This document shows, one piece after another, positions 1 to 6,624 of a DNA stretch of 8,847 nt (positions within the stretch are counted from its first letter, which is position 1; every line of letters starts with the position of its first letter). Made by a program: the position numbers and the translations under genes. The DNA comes from Deltaproteobacteria bacterium. GTDB lineage: Bacteria > Desulfobacterota > Binatia > UBA9968. The stretch is taken from contig VBLN01000047.1 of NCBI GenBank assembly GCA_005878685.1, positions 5,124 to 13,970 on the forward strand, in the 5' to 3' direction. The notes beneath the pieces were generated by a model. It was given only the letters and a program-made list of their open reading frames with translations. It was not told where the DNA came from and made no database searches.

Positions 1-245
1 CCGTGAACAATCTCGTCATTAATGGAGGTACAGAGCACGCAGGGAAACACCCTTCCCGCCATCGCATACCCCTTGAAAGCAGGTCGCGCCTTCTTTTTAT
101 AGATCAGCTGCTCAGCGAACGCGTCGAGCGCGGCCGTCGTTACCCCCGGAGCAACTTTTTTTTTCAACTCCTCCAGGATCTCCGCCACGATAACGTTCGC
201 GCGCCGCATGATCTCGATTTCACGCGCTGACTTGAGGGAGATCAT
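1..245 (-). CDS. map: Methionine aminopeptidase, N-terminal part (truncated by window edge)
   Basis: This is the first 81 codons of type I methionine aminopeptidase, the cytosolic metalloenzyme that removes the initiator Met from nascent proteins. The visible protein starts MISLKSAREIEIMRRAN and continues through a helical region to VFPCVLCTSINDEIVHG. The last complete residue, His81, matches the conserved substrate-pocket His just before the catalytic core of the family. The metal-binding Asp/His/Glu residues lie beyond the window. The ATG at 245-243 overlaps the adk stop codon by 4 nt (ATGA). A GAGGGG sequence inside the last adk codons sits about 8 nt upstream, so translation is probably coupled to adk. 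Codons 28-30 are three AAA Lys codons forming a run of nine A (156-164 on the plus strand). The reading frame stays open to the window edge. Identification is from the N-terminal motif plus the secY-adk-map order. Confidence 0.95.
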   Translation of the reverse strand, partial: MISLKSAREIEIMRRANVIVAEILEELKKKVAPGVTTAALDAFAEQLIYKKKARPAFKGYAMAGRVFPCVLCTSINDEIVH

Positions 246-895
246 TTACCCAGCCCCTCTAATGCCCCGAGAACCCGATTGCGGATCACTTCCGCGCTCC
301 CGTCGCCATCAATCTCCGTGACCAGACCCTTCCGGCGATAATAGTCAATCAGCGGCGCTGTCTGCGTCTCATAGACATGAAGCCGCGCAGCCACTGTCTC
401 CTCTCGATCATCCTCCCTCTGATAAAGTTCCCCGCCACAGCGATCACATAAATTTGGCCGACGGGGAGGATTGAATGCCGCATGAAAAAGAGTGCCGCAC
501 CGCTTACAGGTTCGACGCCCCGCCAATCTCTGGATAACCACCCCTTGAGGCACCCGGAAGTACAGCACACCGTCGAGCTTAAGACCCATCTCCCTTATCA
601 TTTCCTCAAGGCTATCGGCCTGGGCAACTGTTCTAGGAAACCCATCCAAGATGAAACCTCTCTTGCAATCTTCTCTCCGCAAGCGCTCAGTCACCAGATT
701 GACCATGACCTTGTCGGGGACCAACTTACCCTTATCCAGATACTGGGAGGCCTTTTTGCCTAAAGGGCTCTGCTCTTCTGCTGCTTTCCTCAGGATCTCT
801 CCGGTCGAAATCTGGCAAATCTCATACTGACGCTGAATAAACTTCCCCTGAGTTCCCTTGCCTGCTCCCGGAGGACCCAACAAGATCAGCCGCAC
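242..895 (-). CDS. adk: Adenylate kinase, zinc-type LID
   Basis: Adenylate kinase catalyses ATP + AMP = 2 ADP in the cytosol. Numbering from the GTG at 895-893, the protein has 217 residues, the size of the long bacterial form with a full LID domain. Visible parts are the P-loop GPPGAGKG (7-14), the AMP-binding region with ISTGEILR (29-36), the conserved DGFPRT (84-89), and the LID (about 122-160) with Cys130, Cys133, Cys150 and Cys153. These four Cys form the structural zinc site seen in many Gram-positive and thermophilic Adks, in place of the polar set of enteric enzymes. The start is uncertain. A GTG at 904-902 adds Met-Cys-Ala and lies 12 nt after a weak AGGA (917-920). The GTG at 895 gives MRLILLGPPGAGKG, which matches the usual family N-terminus, so I prefer it. 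secY ends 14 nt before the 904 start. The stop overlaps the map ATG. Confidence 0.96.
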   Translation of the reverse strand: MRLILLGPPGAGKGTQGKFIQRQYEICQISTGEILRKAAEEQSPLGKKASQYLDKGKLVPDKVMVNLVTERLRREDCKRGFILDGFPRTVAQADSLEEMIREMGLKLDGVLYFRVPQGVVIQRLAGRRTCKRCGTLFHAAFNPPRRPNLCDRCGGELYQREDDREETVAARLHVYETQTAPLIDYYRRKGLVTEIDGDGSAEVIRNRVLGALEGLGK

Positions 896-918
896 GGCAC
901 ACACCCGTCAGCGCGTTC

Positions 919-2229
919 CTAGCCTCTTCTCCCATGCAGGCGGCCTCGCTTCATAAACCCTTCGTAATTACGGGTGATCATGTGCGTTTCAACCTGAGCC
1001 ATGGTATCCATGGCCACACCTACCACAATCAGAAGCGCGGTCCCGCCAAAGAAGAAGGGCACGTTAAACTGGCTGATAAGAATAGTCGGCAAAAGGGCGA
1101 CAGCCGAAAGGTAAATCGCCCCCCCCAAGGTGATTCGGGAAAGTATGCGGTCAATAAACTCCGCGGTCTTCTGCCCGGGACGTATCCCCGGTATATATCC
1201 TCCAAATTTCCTCATATTCTCCGAAACATCCACAGGATTAAAGACGACCGCCGTGTAAAAATAACAGAAAAAAATGATGAAGCCGACATACAAGACATCG
1301 TGCAGCCAGCGCCCGGGAGCAAGATATCCTGCCACCGTTTGCATCCAAGGAAAGGGCGCAAATTGAGCCAAGGTCGCAGGAAAAATCAGAATGGAGGAGG
1401 CAAAAATCGGAGGAATGACCCCGGACGTGTTGATCTTGAGCGGCAGGTGCGAACTCTGTCCGCCATACATCCTGCGCCCAACAACTCTCTTTGCATATTG
1501 CACTGGAATCCTCCGTTGTCCGCGCTCCATGAAGACAATGACTCCCACGACACCAACCATGACCACCAGGATCAACAGAACCACCAAGACTCCCAACTCC
1601 CCTTCGCGAACAAATTGAAAAGTGGTTGAGATGGCCGAAGGTATGCGGGCCACGATTCCGGCAAAGATGATCAGAGAGATCCCATTGCCGATTCCCCGCT
1701 CCGTGATTTGTTCCCCGAGCCACATGATAAAGGCCGTCCCAGCGGCCAAGCTGACAACCGTCATAAAACGAAATCTCCATCCAGGCTCGAGCACAATAGC
1801 CTCACCTGCTGGACCGCGGGTCCCCTCCAGGCCGAAACTAATCATGAGCCCTTGAATGATGGCCAGCACAATGGTCCCGTAGCGGGTATACTGCGTGATT
1901 TTTCTGCGACCGACTTCGCCTTCCTTAGAAAGCCGCTCCAAATAAGGGAACACCACCGTCAGAAGCTGCAGGATGATCGAGGCGCTGATATAGGGCATAA
2001 TGCCCAAAGAAAAGACCGAAAATTGCTCCAGCGCTCCGCCCGAGAAAAGGTTAAACAGACCGAAGATGGTATCCTTCACCCGGTCGAAGAAAGCCGCCAG
2101 AGCTAGTCGGTCAATGCCGGGGGTTGGGATGTGCACACCCAGCCGGTACACAGCCAGCATGGCCAGCGTAAAGAGGAGCCTACGTCGCAGCTCGGGAATC
2201 CTGGTCGCGTTTTGAAAGCCTTCAAGCAT
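919..2229 (-). CDS. secY: Preprotein translocase channel subunit SecY
   Basis: SecY is the pore subunit of the SecYEG translocon in the inner membrane. It exports unfolded preproteins with SecA and inserts membrane proteins co-translationally. The 436-residue product is of normal length with about ten hydrophobic segments: roughly 18-35, 72-95, 115-132, 155-173, 182-202, 212-235, 270-290, 312-332, 366-387 and 393-412. Between segments 1 and 2 (about 52-70) is the Gly/Phe-rich plug region ([13 protein letters not shown]). Recognisable conserved stretches include the cytoplasmic loop [15 protein letters not shown] (244-258), which is important for SecA or ribosome contact, then [12 protein letters not shown] (268-279), and the C-terminal [16 protein letters not shown]. 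The ATG overlaps the end of rplO by 8 nt in a different frame. There is no strong Shine-Dalgarno at normal spacing, which suggests translation re-initiating from rplO. adk follows after a very short gap. Confidence 0.98.
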   Translation of the reverse strand: MLEGFQNATRIPELRRRLLFTLAMLAVYRLGVHIPTPGIDRLALAAFFDRVKDTIFGLFNLFSGGALEQFSVFSLGIMPYISASIILQLLTVVFPYLERLSKEGEVGRRKITQYTRYGTIVLAIIQGLMISFGLEGTRGPAGEAIVLEPGWRFRFMTVVSLAAGTAFIMWLGEQITERGIGNGISLIIFAGIVARIPSAISTTFQFVREGELGVLVVLLILVVMVGVVGVIVFMERGQRRIPVQYAKRVVGRRMYGGQSSHLPLKINTSGVIPPIFASSILIFPATLAQFAPFPWMQTVAGYLAPGRWLHDVLYVGFIIFFCYFYTAVVFNPVDVSENMRKFGGYIPGIRPGQKTAEFIDRILSRITLGGAIYLSAVALLPTILISQFNVPFFFGGTALLIVVGVAMDTMAQVETHMITRNYEGFMKRGRLHGRRG

Positions 2230-2674
2230 GAGACGTTAACAACTCCGCCCGTCCGCCTAGCGCCTCAATCTTTTCCTTCGCCTTTGCGGAAAATCCATGG
2301 GCCTTAACCGTTAAGGGCTTGCTCAGCGCTCCTTCAGCCAAGATCTTGACCCGCGTCGCGCGGCCGCGGATGAGTCCATGCTCGCGCAAAAGCTCCGGAG
2401 TCACCTCGCTGCCGGAAGCAAGGAACTCCAACTGTCCTAGATTCACTATGGCTGAACTCACACTAAAGGGGTTATGAAATCCGCGCTTGGGCAAGCGCCG
2501 CTGAAGCGGCATCTGGCCTCCTTCAAAGCCTGGCTTCGTATTTCCCCCCGACCGGGCCCCTTGCCCTTTGTGGCCGCGGCAGGAGGTCTTGCCATGCCCG
2601 GATCCATCTCCCCGACCGACTCGCTTTCTCTTCTTCGTAGAGCCAGGAGCGGGTTTTAAATCACTGAGATCCAT
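2222..2674 (-). CDS. rplO: 50S ribosomal protein L15 (uL15)
   Basis: uL15 is a late-assembly protein of the large subunit with a long N-terminal extension reaching into 23S rRNA. From the ATG at 2674-2672 it has 150 residues, normal for bacteria. The N-terminal [22 protein letters not shown] and the Gly/Arg/Lys-rich stretch [21 protein letters not shown] are the family signature; the globular C-terminal half follows. An in-frame GTG at 2680-2678 would add Met-Ile and overlap the rpsE stop as GTGA. A GGAG (2686-2689) lies 5 nt before the GTG and 11 nt before the ATG, so both starts are possible. I prefer the ATG because the product then begins as family members do. The gene normally found just upstream, rpmD (uL30), is absent: rpsE ends at 2677, two bases before this ATG. 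The last codons overlap secY by 8 nt. Confidence 0.97.
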   Translation of the reverse strand: MDLSDLKPAPGSTKKRKRVGRGDGSGHGKTSCRGHKGQGARSGGNTKPGFEGGQMPLQRRLPKRGFHNPFSVSSAIVNLGQLEFLASGSEVTPELLREHGLIRGRATRVKILAEGALSKPLTVKAHGFSAKAKEKIEALGGRAELLTSHA

Positions 2675-2676
2675 GA

Positions 2677-3174
2677 TCACCGAATCTCCGCCAAGTTCTT
2701 TCCCCTTTTACTGGCGATCTCCTCCGCCAGCTTCAAATCCTTCAGTGCCTCAAAGGTTGCCTTCACCATGTTGTGAGCATTGTTCGATCCAATACACTTC
2801 GTCAGAACATTCTGGATGCCTGCGGCTTCCACCACCGCACGCACGCCCCCTCCCGCAATCACGCCCGTGCCTTCCGATGCAGGCTTGAGCATCACGTGGC
2901 CAGCGCCAAAGTGACCGATCACCTCAAAGGGAATAGTTCCGTCAACGACAGGAACTCTCATCAAACCCTTTTTAGCTTGCTCTAACCCTTTACGAATAGC
3001 TTCAGGCACTTCTTTGGCCTTGCCCAGACCGTAACCCACCGTGGATCTTCCGTCTCCCACAACCACCAAGGCGCTGAAGCTAAAGCGCCGGCCGCCCTTC
3101 ACCACCTTGGCCACCCGGCTGATATGAACCACCCTCTCTTTTAGTTCCAAACCCTGTGGATCGATCCGTTCCAT
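2677..3174 (-). CDS. rpsE: 30S ribosomal protein S5 (uS5)
   Basis: uS5 sits at the mRNA entrance of the small subunit with uS3 and uS4 and affects decoding accuracy. The 165-residue product shows the N-terminal double-stranded-RNA-binding-like domain ([32 protein letters not shown], about 10-42) and the C-terminal S5 domain with [39 protein letters not shown] (about 101-139). The ATG at 3174 is preceded by GGAGG (3178-3182 on the plus strand) with a spacer of only 3 nt, which is short but plausible. The 72-nt spacer before it (3175-3246) is long for this operon and contains a palindrome and a weak hairpin followed by five U. The stop is directly followed by rplO, with no uL30 gene between them. 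Confidence 0.98.
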   Translation of the reverse strand: MERIDPQGLELKERVVHISRVAKVVKGGRRFSFSALVVVGDGRSTVGYGLGKAKEVPEAIRKGLEQAKKGLMRVPVVDGTIPFEVIGHFGAGHVMLKPASEGTGVIAGGGVRAVVEAAGIQNVLTKCIGSNNAHNMVKATFEALKDLKLAEEIASKRGKNLAEIR

Positions 3175-3213
3175 CTTCCTCCAGTACCAAGCTATGAAGG
3201 GCTAAGCGATGAG

Positions 3214-3239
3214 AAAAACGTAGTCCTCACGACTAGTCG
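3214..3239 (-). other. Palindrome and weak hairpin with U-run, rplR-rpsE spacer
   Basis: The 72-nt spacer 3175-3246 contains a perfect 10-bp palindrome CGACTAGTCG (3230-3239). Overlapping it, the transcript can form TAGTC-GTGAG-GACTA (3235-3221), a 5-bp stem with a 5-nt loop, followed after CG by five U (3218-3214). It resembles a minimal attenuator but the stem is short and AT-rich, so termination would be weak at best. No gene fits in this spacer. Confidence 0.25.
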
Positions 3240-3246
3240 CTCAATC

Positions 3247-3612
3247 CTAAAAAACTAGGCCTCCTTCGCGCGCAGCCTCGGCCAGGGCCCTCACGCGCCC
3301 ATGAAAGAGAAATCCGTTCCGATCAAAAACCACATTTGTAATGTTCTTCGCTTTACAGGTCTGAGCTAGGAGCTTTCCTACTTCCTTCGCCGCCTCCACT
3401 CCTTTAGGCTTTTTCAATTTTCCGCGCAGATCTTTCGCAAGCGTAGACACCGAAGCGAGCGTCGCCCCTCTTTCATCGGAGATCACCTGGGCGTAGATAT
3501 GCTTTACACTCCGATAGACGCAGAGGCGGGGCTTCGCGTCCGTTCCCCAAATCTTCTGGCGCACCCGCTCTTGTCTGCGCTTGCGCCCAACGTGCCTTTG
3601 ATAAGTCAACAT
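3247..3612 (-). CDS. rplR: 50S ribosomal protein L18 (uL18)
   Basis: uL18 binds 5S rRNA together with uL5 and helps dock it in the central protuberance. The 121-residue product has the basic N-terminus ([15 protein letters not shown]), the core [30 protein letters not shown], and the ending [28 protein letters not shown] that is diagnostic for the family. The start is odd. The ATG at 3612-3610 is directly abutted by GGGGAG with no spacer, while the next codon is TTG (3609-3607) and would have a 3-nt spacer. Initiation may therefore be at either codon, or depend on coupling from rplF, which ends 11 nt upstream. Confidence 0.97.
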   Translation of the reverse strand: MLTYQRHVGRKRRQERVRQKIWGTDAKPRLCVYRSVKHIYAQVISDERGATLASVSTLAKDLRGKLKKPKGVEAAKEVGKLLAQTCKAKNITNVVFDRNGFLFHGRVRALAEAAREGGLVF

Positions 3613-3623
3613 CTCCCCACCAT

Positions 3624-4175
3624 CTATGCAGAGCCGGCGGCGCCGACCGCCTTGCCGGCCTTACGTTTAATGACCTCTTCCCGATACTTGATGCCTTTGC
3701 CCTTGTAAGGCTCTGGAGGCCTAAGAGCTCGGAGCATGGCCGCTGTTTTGCCCAGCAACTGCTTGTCGGCCCCGTGCAGCGTAACCAAGACCTGGCGCTC
3801 TACCGTTGCCGTTATTCCCGGAGGCAAAGGGAAAGCAACGGGATGAGAAAAACCCAGCGTCAAATGAAGCTCTGTCCCTTTGACCTCTGCCCGATAACCG
3901 ACACCGTTGATTTCCAGGACCCGGCTAAAGCCGCGGCTGACTCCCTCAACCATGTTGGCGAGGAGTTTCCTCGTAAGTCCGTGCAGCGCCCGGGCTTCTC
4001 TTTCTTCTGCCTCCCGGCCTATCCGCAACAGATTCCCTTCCATTTCCACGCGGATCCCCAAAGGAATCTCCGCGTTGAGCTTTCCTTTCGGTCCCTCAAC
4101 ATGCACCGCCCGATGATCCACAACTACCTTGACTCCGTCAGGAATCGTTATGGGCAGTTTGCCAATGCGCGACAC
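3624..4175 (-). CDS. rplF: 50S ribosomal protein L6 (uL6)
   Basis: uL6 lies near the GTPase-associated region of the large subunit by the sarcin-ricin loop. The 183-residue product contains the two tandem L6 domains: the first opens [17 protein letters not shown], and the second ends [24 protein letters not shown] (about 152-175), the family signature. A short Ala/Gly-rich tail (AVGAAGSA) follows. It starts at GTG (4175-4173), supported by a GAGGT (4181-4185 on the plus strand) 5 nt upstream and by the MSRIGK family N-terminus. rpsH ends 22 nt upstream and rplR follows 11 nt downstream. Confidence 0.98.
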   Translation of the reverse strand: MSRIGKLPITIPDGVKVVVDHRAVHVEGPKGKLNAEIPLGIRVEMEGNLLRIGREAEEREARALHGLTRKLLANMVEGVSRGFSRVLEINGVGYRAEVKGTELHLTLGFSHPVAFPLPPGITATVERQVLVTLHGADKQLLGKTAAMLRALRPPEPYKGKGIKYREEVIKRKAGKAVGAAGSA

Positions 4176-4197
4176 ATTACACCTCAGCAGCCAGAGC

Positions 4198-4602
4198 CTA
4201 CCATACCGAGCAAATCAACTCCCCGCCTACCCTCGCCTTCTGTGCCTCCCGATCCACGAGGATCCCCTTGGGCGTCGATAGGATGTTGATCCCCAACCCC
4301 TTACGGATGGGAGGGATCTCTTTGACTCCTACGTAAATCCGCAGGCTGGGTCGACTGACTCGCTTCAAGCCCGAAATCACAGGATTGTTGTTCTTATCGA
4401 ACTTTAACTGGATGCGAAGCTCCTCTCCTGCCAAATCCTTAACCTTGACCTTCTTCGCCTCCTGTAAATAGCCTTCATCGACCAGGATCTTCGCGATGCG
4501 CTCCTTAACACGCGACCAAGGGACATCCACGCTTTCATGCCGGGCGCTGGCGGCATTGCGAATCCGAGTGAACATATCAGCGATGGGATCTGTCATTGTC
4601 AT
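4198..4602 (-). CDS. rpsH: 30S ribosomal protein S8 (uS8)
   Basis: uS8 is a primary 16S rRNA-binding protein of the central domain; in E. coli it is also the translational repressor of the spc operon. The 134-residue product begins MTMTDPIADMFTRIRNA and ends STPKGILVDREAQKARVGGELICSVW, both typical of the family; the STPKGI motif lies in the conserved C-terminal RNA-binding domain. The ATG at 4602 is preceded by GGAG (4609-4612) with a 6-nt spacer. A second ATG two codons later (4596) is less well spaced. Whether this uS8 autoregulates here is unknown. In E. coli the target is near the start of rplE, and in this window the rplX-rplE gap is only 4 nt, so any target would lie mainly in coding sequence. 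Confidence 0.98.
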   Translation of the reverse strand: MTMTDPIADMFTRIRNAASARHESVDVPWSRVKERIAKILVDEGYLQEAKKVKVKDLAGEELRIQLKFDKNNNPVISGLKRVSRPSLRIYVGVKEIPPIRKGLGINILSTPKGILVDREAQKARVGGELICSVW

Positions 4603-4618
4603 CTTCTTCTCCAGCGCC

Positions 4619-4804
4619 TTACCAGCTCGCTTTAGTCAATCCGGGGATCTGCCCTTTGCGGGCAAAATCCCTCAGGCAGATTCGACACATTCGAAAGCGC
4701 CGAAAGAATGCCCTGGCGCGACCGCACAAAGGGCAGCGGTTGTACTGTCGCACCTTGAACTTATTGGGTCTTTCCGCCTTTATTCGAAGACACGTCTTGG
4801 CCAA
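4619..4804 (-). CDS. rpsN: 30S ribosomal protein S14, zinc-binding type (uS14, type Z)
   Basis: uS14 is a small protein of the 30S head. At 61 residues it is the short zinc-ribbon form (often called rpsZ or rpsN type Z), not the ~100-residue zinc-free form of enterics. The zinc ligands are visible as CPLC (Cys24, Cys27) and CRIC (Cys40, Cys43). The C-terminal [14 protein letters not shown] is the family ending. The start codon is TTG (4804-4802): no in-frame ATG or GTG precedes it, GGAG (4811-4814) stands 6 nt upstream, and the product then begins MAKTC as homologues do. It lies 18 nt after rplE and 16 nt before rpsH. Confidence 0.97.
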   Translation of the reverse strand: MAKTCLRIKAERPNKFKVRQYNRCPLCGRARAFFRRFRMCRICLRDFARKGQIPGLTKASW

Positions 4805-4810
4805 TGGACT

Positions 4811-4814
4811 CTCC
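4811..4814 (-). promoter_or_regulatory. Shine-Dalgarno deciding the TTG start of rpsN
   Basis: GGAG on the minus strand lies 6 nt before the TTG at 4804-4802. It is the only well-placed ribosome-binding sequence for rpsN and supports the rare start codon. Confidence 0.7.
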
Positions 4815-4822
4815 GTTAATCT

Positions 4823-5368
4823 CTAACTGGCGAATGGCATCCCTAAATGCTTGAGCAACGCTCTCCCCTCTTGATCCGTCTTCGCTGTTGTCACGATGGA
4901 CACGGTCAGTCCCCTCGTCTTATCGACCTTGTCGACCTGGATTTCAGGGAAAATGATCTGTTCCTTCAGCCCCAGAGAGTAATTCCCTCGGCGATCAAAG
5001 GAGCGATCGGAAACTCCCTTAAAATCTCTCACCCGGGGCAGGGCCACGTGGATTAAACGGTCTAAGAACTCGTACATCCGCTCGCGCCTCAGCGTCACCA
5101 TGCAGCCGATCGCAACCCCTTCGCGCAATTTAAAATTAGCGATAGCTTTCTTGGCGCGCGTGATCACGGGCTTCTGTCCGGTGATGGCCATGATCTCGGC
5201 TGCGGCCACATCCAGGACTTTAATATTTTGCAGCGCTTCGTTGAGACCCATATTCAGGGTGACTTTCTCCAAGCGAGGCACCTGAAGGGAGTTCCTGTAG
5301 CCGAACTCCTTCATCATGACCGGCACCACTTCCTCTTGGTACTTTTTTTTCAGCCGTGGCGCGACCAT
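4823..5368 (-). CDS. rplE: 50S ribosomal protein L5 (uL5)
   Basis: uL5 binds 5S rRNA and contacts the P-site tRNA and uS13 across the subunit interface. The 181-residue product is full length. Family blocks are [16 protein letters not shown] (30-45), [23 protein letters not shown] (about 62-84), the loop [10 protein letters not shown], and the end of the domain [15 protein letters not shown]. The C-terminus [18 protein letters not shown] is standard. The ATG (5368-5366) comes 4 nt after the rplX stop, with no convincing Shine-Dalgarno, so translation is probably coupled to rplX. Codons 7-9 are AAA AAA AAG, part of a run of eight A (5343-5350 on the plus strand), a possible slippage site very early in the gene. 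Confidence 0.98.
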   Translation of the reverse strand: MVAPRLKKKYQEEVVPVMMKEFGYRNSLQVPRLEKVTLNMGLNEALQNIKVLDVAAAEIMAITGQKPVITRAKKAIANFKLREGVAIGCMVTLRRERMYEFLDRLIHVALPRVRDFKGVSDRSFDRRGNYSLGLKEQIIFPEIQVDKVDKTRGLTVSIVTTAKTDQEGRALLKHLGMPFAS

Positions 5369-5372
5369 CGAA

Positions 5373-5684
5373 TCACTCTAGCGGTTCCCCACAGCGGCGG
5401 CAGATTCGAACCTTTTCGCCGCTCGCTAAGATCTTTCTCCCGACTCGGACCGGGGCATTACACTTGTCGCACATGATCATCAGATTAGAAAGTCGCACTG
5501 GAGCCTCTTTTTCCAAGATGCCGCCCGATTGTTGAGGTCCCCGGGGCCGGGTGTGCCGCTTGACCAGATTTACCCGCTCGATAACGGCGACGTCCCTCTC
5601 GGGAATAATCCGCAGCACTTTCCCCGTCTTCCCTCGTTCCCTGCCGGTAATCACCATAACGCTGTCGTTCTTCCGAATGTTCAT
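5373..5684 (-). CDS. rplX: 50S ribosomal protein L24 (uL24) with Cys4 C-terminus
   Basis: uL24 is an assembly-initiator protein of the large subunit near the exit tunnel. From the ATG at 5684 it has 103 residues. It carries an N-terminal KOW motif (about 4-31, [25 protein letters not shown]) and a C-terminal segment with MCDKC (Cys72, Cys75) and ICRRC (Cys95, Cys98). The latter is the CXXC pair arrangement found in many non-enteric bacteria and probably binds zinc. A TTG at 5690-5688 would add Met-Lys; the ATG is preferred by codon and family N-terminus. No strong Shine-Dalgarno is present (only GAAAG/GAAG-like sequence). The spacer before it (5685-5760) is unusually long and carries a heptanucleotide repeat array. 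Confidence 0.96.
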   Translation of the reverse strand: MNIRKNDSVMVITGRERGKTGKVLRIIPERDVAVIERVNLVKRHTRPRGPQQSGGILEKEAPVRLSNLMIMCDKCNAPVRVGRKILASGEKVRICRRCGEPLE

Positions 5685-5690
5685 CTTCAA

Positions 5691-5755
5691 GCTTTCAGCC
5701 TTCAGCTTTTAGCCATCAGTTTTTCAGGTTTTACCGATGGCTGATCGCTGATAGC
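5691..5755 (-). repeat. Heptanucleotide repeat array, direct plus inverted block, rplN-rplX spacer
   Basis: Read on the plus strand, four in-phase 7-mers stand head to tail: GCTTTCA (5691-5697), GCCTTCA (5698-5704), GCTTTTA (5705-5711) and GCCATCA (5712-5718). After a 16-nt gap come three units in the opposite orientation: CGATGGC (5735-5741), TGATCGC (5742-5748) and TGATAGC (5749-5755). TGATNGC is the reverse complement of GCNATCA. In the transcript the two blocks can pair imperfectly; perfect stems are AGCCATC (5711-5717) with GATGGCT (5736-5742), and ATGGCT (5737-5742) with AGCCAT (5753-5758). The repeat fills most of the 76-nt spacer. Its function is unknown. Confidence 0.65.
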
Positions 5756-5760
5756 CATTC

Positions 5761-6129
5761 TTACAGCACCTCCGGAGCTAAAGAAATAATCTTCATGAAC
5801 CGCTTGGCCCGAAGCTCACGCGCCACAGGCCCGAAAATGCGCGTGCCGATTGGTTCTTTCTGATTATCGATGAGCACCGCAGAGTTGTTGTCGAATTTGA
5901 TATAAGTCCCGTCGCTCCGTCCCAGCTCCTTTGCGGTCCGCACCATCACGGCTTTCATCACTTCACCCTTTTTTACCTTCGCGTTGGGAATCGCTTCTTT
6001 CACTGAGACGACAATAACATCTCCGATGGAGGCATACTTGCGCTTGCTCCCTCCCAGGACCTTGATGCACTGGACTTTGCGGGCGCCCGAGTTATCCGCC
6101 ACATCTAACACTGTCCTCATTTGAATCAC
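5761..6129 (-). CDS. rplN: 50S ribosomal protein L14 (uL14)
   Basis: uL14 is a compact beta-barrel protein at the subunit interface (bridges B5 and B8) and a docking site for the silencing factor RsfS. The 122-residue product is of exactly typical length. It starts [27 protein letters not shown], holds [16 protein letters not shown], and ends [22 protein letters not shown]. The start is GTG (6129-6127), supported by GAGG (6137-6140) 7 nt upstream and by the family N-terminus MIQM. The ATG three codons later would trim conserved residues. The GTG overlaps the rpsQ stop as GTGA, joining what in E. coli are two separate operons (S10 and spc). Confidence 0.98.
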   Translation of the reverse strand: MIQMRTVLDVADNSGARKVQCIKVLGGSKRKYASIGDVIVVSVKEAIPNAKVKKGEVMKAVMVRTAKELGRSDGTYIKFDNNSAVLIDNQKEPIGTRIFGPVARELRAKRFMKIISLAPEVL

Positions 6130-6419
6130 GGACGAGCCTCATTCTGCGGCTGGGTCTCTGTCTGAGCCGCCCGCTCCAGGATTCGACTCACCCGCCAGCG
6201 CTTGTCCCGACTCAAGGGCCGACACTCCACGATCACCACTCGATCTCCTATTTGACACTCGTTTTTCTCGTCGTGAGCCTTCACGCGGCTCCTACGCTTA
6301 AGATATTTCCCGTATTTGGAATGCCTGACCATTCTCTCGACGGAAATCACGACGGTTTTCTGCATCCGATTGCTAATCACCAGTCCGTCGCGTTCTTTTC
6401 GTACCCGCCTCTCAACCAT
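6126..6419 (-). CDS. rpsQ: 30S ribosomal protein S17 (uS17)
   Basis: uS17 is an early 16S rRNA-binding OB-fold protein of the 30S body. The 97-residue product shows the family core [65 protein letters not shown]. The last 15 or so residues ([16 protein letters not shown]) form a polar tail beyond the ~84-residue enteric protein. The ATG at 6419 is preceded by GAGAGG (6425-6430) with a 5-nt spacer inside the last rpmC codons; only 1 nt separates the two genes. The stop overlaps the rplN GTG. Confidence 0.97.
   Translation of the reverse strand: MVERRVRKERDGLVISNRMQKTVVISVERMVRHSKYGKYLKRRSRVKAHDEKNECQIGDRVVIVECRPLSRDKRWRVSRILERAAQTETQPQNEARP
6137..6140 (-). promoter_or_regulatory. Shine-Dalgarno deciding the GTG start of rplN
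   Basis: GAGG on the minus strand, within the last rpsQ codons, is 7 nt before the GTG at 6129-6127. It supports that start over the ATG three codons downstream. Confidence 0.65.
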
Positions 6420-6420
6420 G

Positions 6421-6624
6421 CTAGCCTCTCGCGCCTTCCAATTCCCTCTCTCTTAAAACAGTCTCGAGGCGAGCCAAATCTCTCTTCGTCTCTTTCAACT
6501 TCATGGGACTCTCGAGTCGGCTCGTAGCTTTTTTAAGCTTGAGGTTAAATATCTCCTCTCGAAGGTCGCTTCGTTTTTGGATGAGCTCATCCCTGCTCAT
6601 ATCTCGAATCTCTTTAACTTCCAT
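6421..6624 (-). CDS. rpmC: 50S ribosomal protein L29 (uL29)
   Basis: uL29 is a small two-helix protein at the tunnel exit, next to uL23, where SRP and trigger factor dock. The 67-residue product [67 protein letters not shown] matches the family throughout: the N-terminal MSRDEL, the FNLK block, and the closing R-D-[LI]-A-R-L-x-T motif. The ATG (6624) lies inside rplP in another frame, an 11-nt overlap. GAGAGGG ends 7 nt before it. rpsQ follows after 1 nt. Confidence 0.97.
   Translation of the reverse strand: MEVKEIRDMSRDELIQKRSDLREEIFNLKLKKATSRLESPMKLKETKRDLARLETVLRERELEGARG

Noticed and set aside
3..230. Plus-strand frame of 75 codons at the window start.
   Set aside because: The minus strand here encodes the conserved N-terminus of methionine aminopeptidase, which fully explains the sequence.
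905..918. Internal promoter between secY and adk.
   Set aside because: Only 14 nt separate secY from the outer adk start, and no -35/-10 pair could be recognised there or with confidence inside the end of secY.
934..1629. Open plus-strand frame of 231 codons opposite secY.
   Set aside because: It is antisense to a fully conserved SecY, is rich in His, Lys, Arg and Asn without any family motif, and has no ribosome-binding context. It is a shadow frame.
1238..1780. Minus-strand frame of 180 codons inside secY in another frame.
   Set aside because: It overlaps the conserved SecY frame entirely and its product (His, Gly, Cys and Arg rich) has no recognisable motif.
5685..5760. Intrinsic terminator after rplN.
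   Set aside because: Stems are 6-7 bp and none is followed by a U-run in the transcript direction; the downstream genes are essential members of the same operon.
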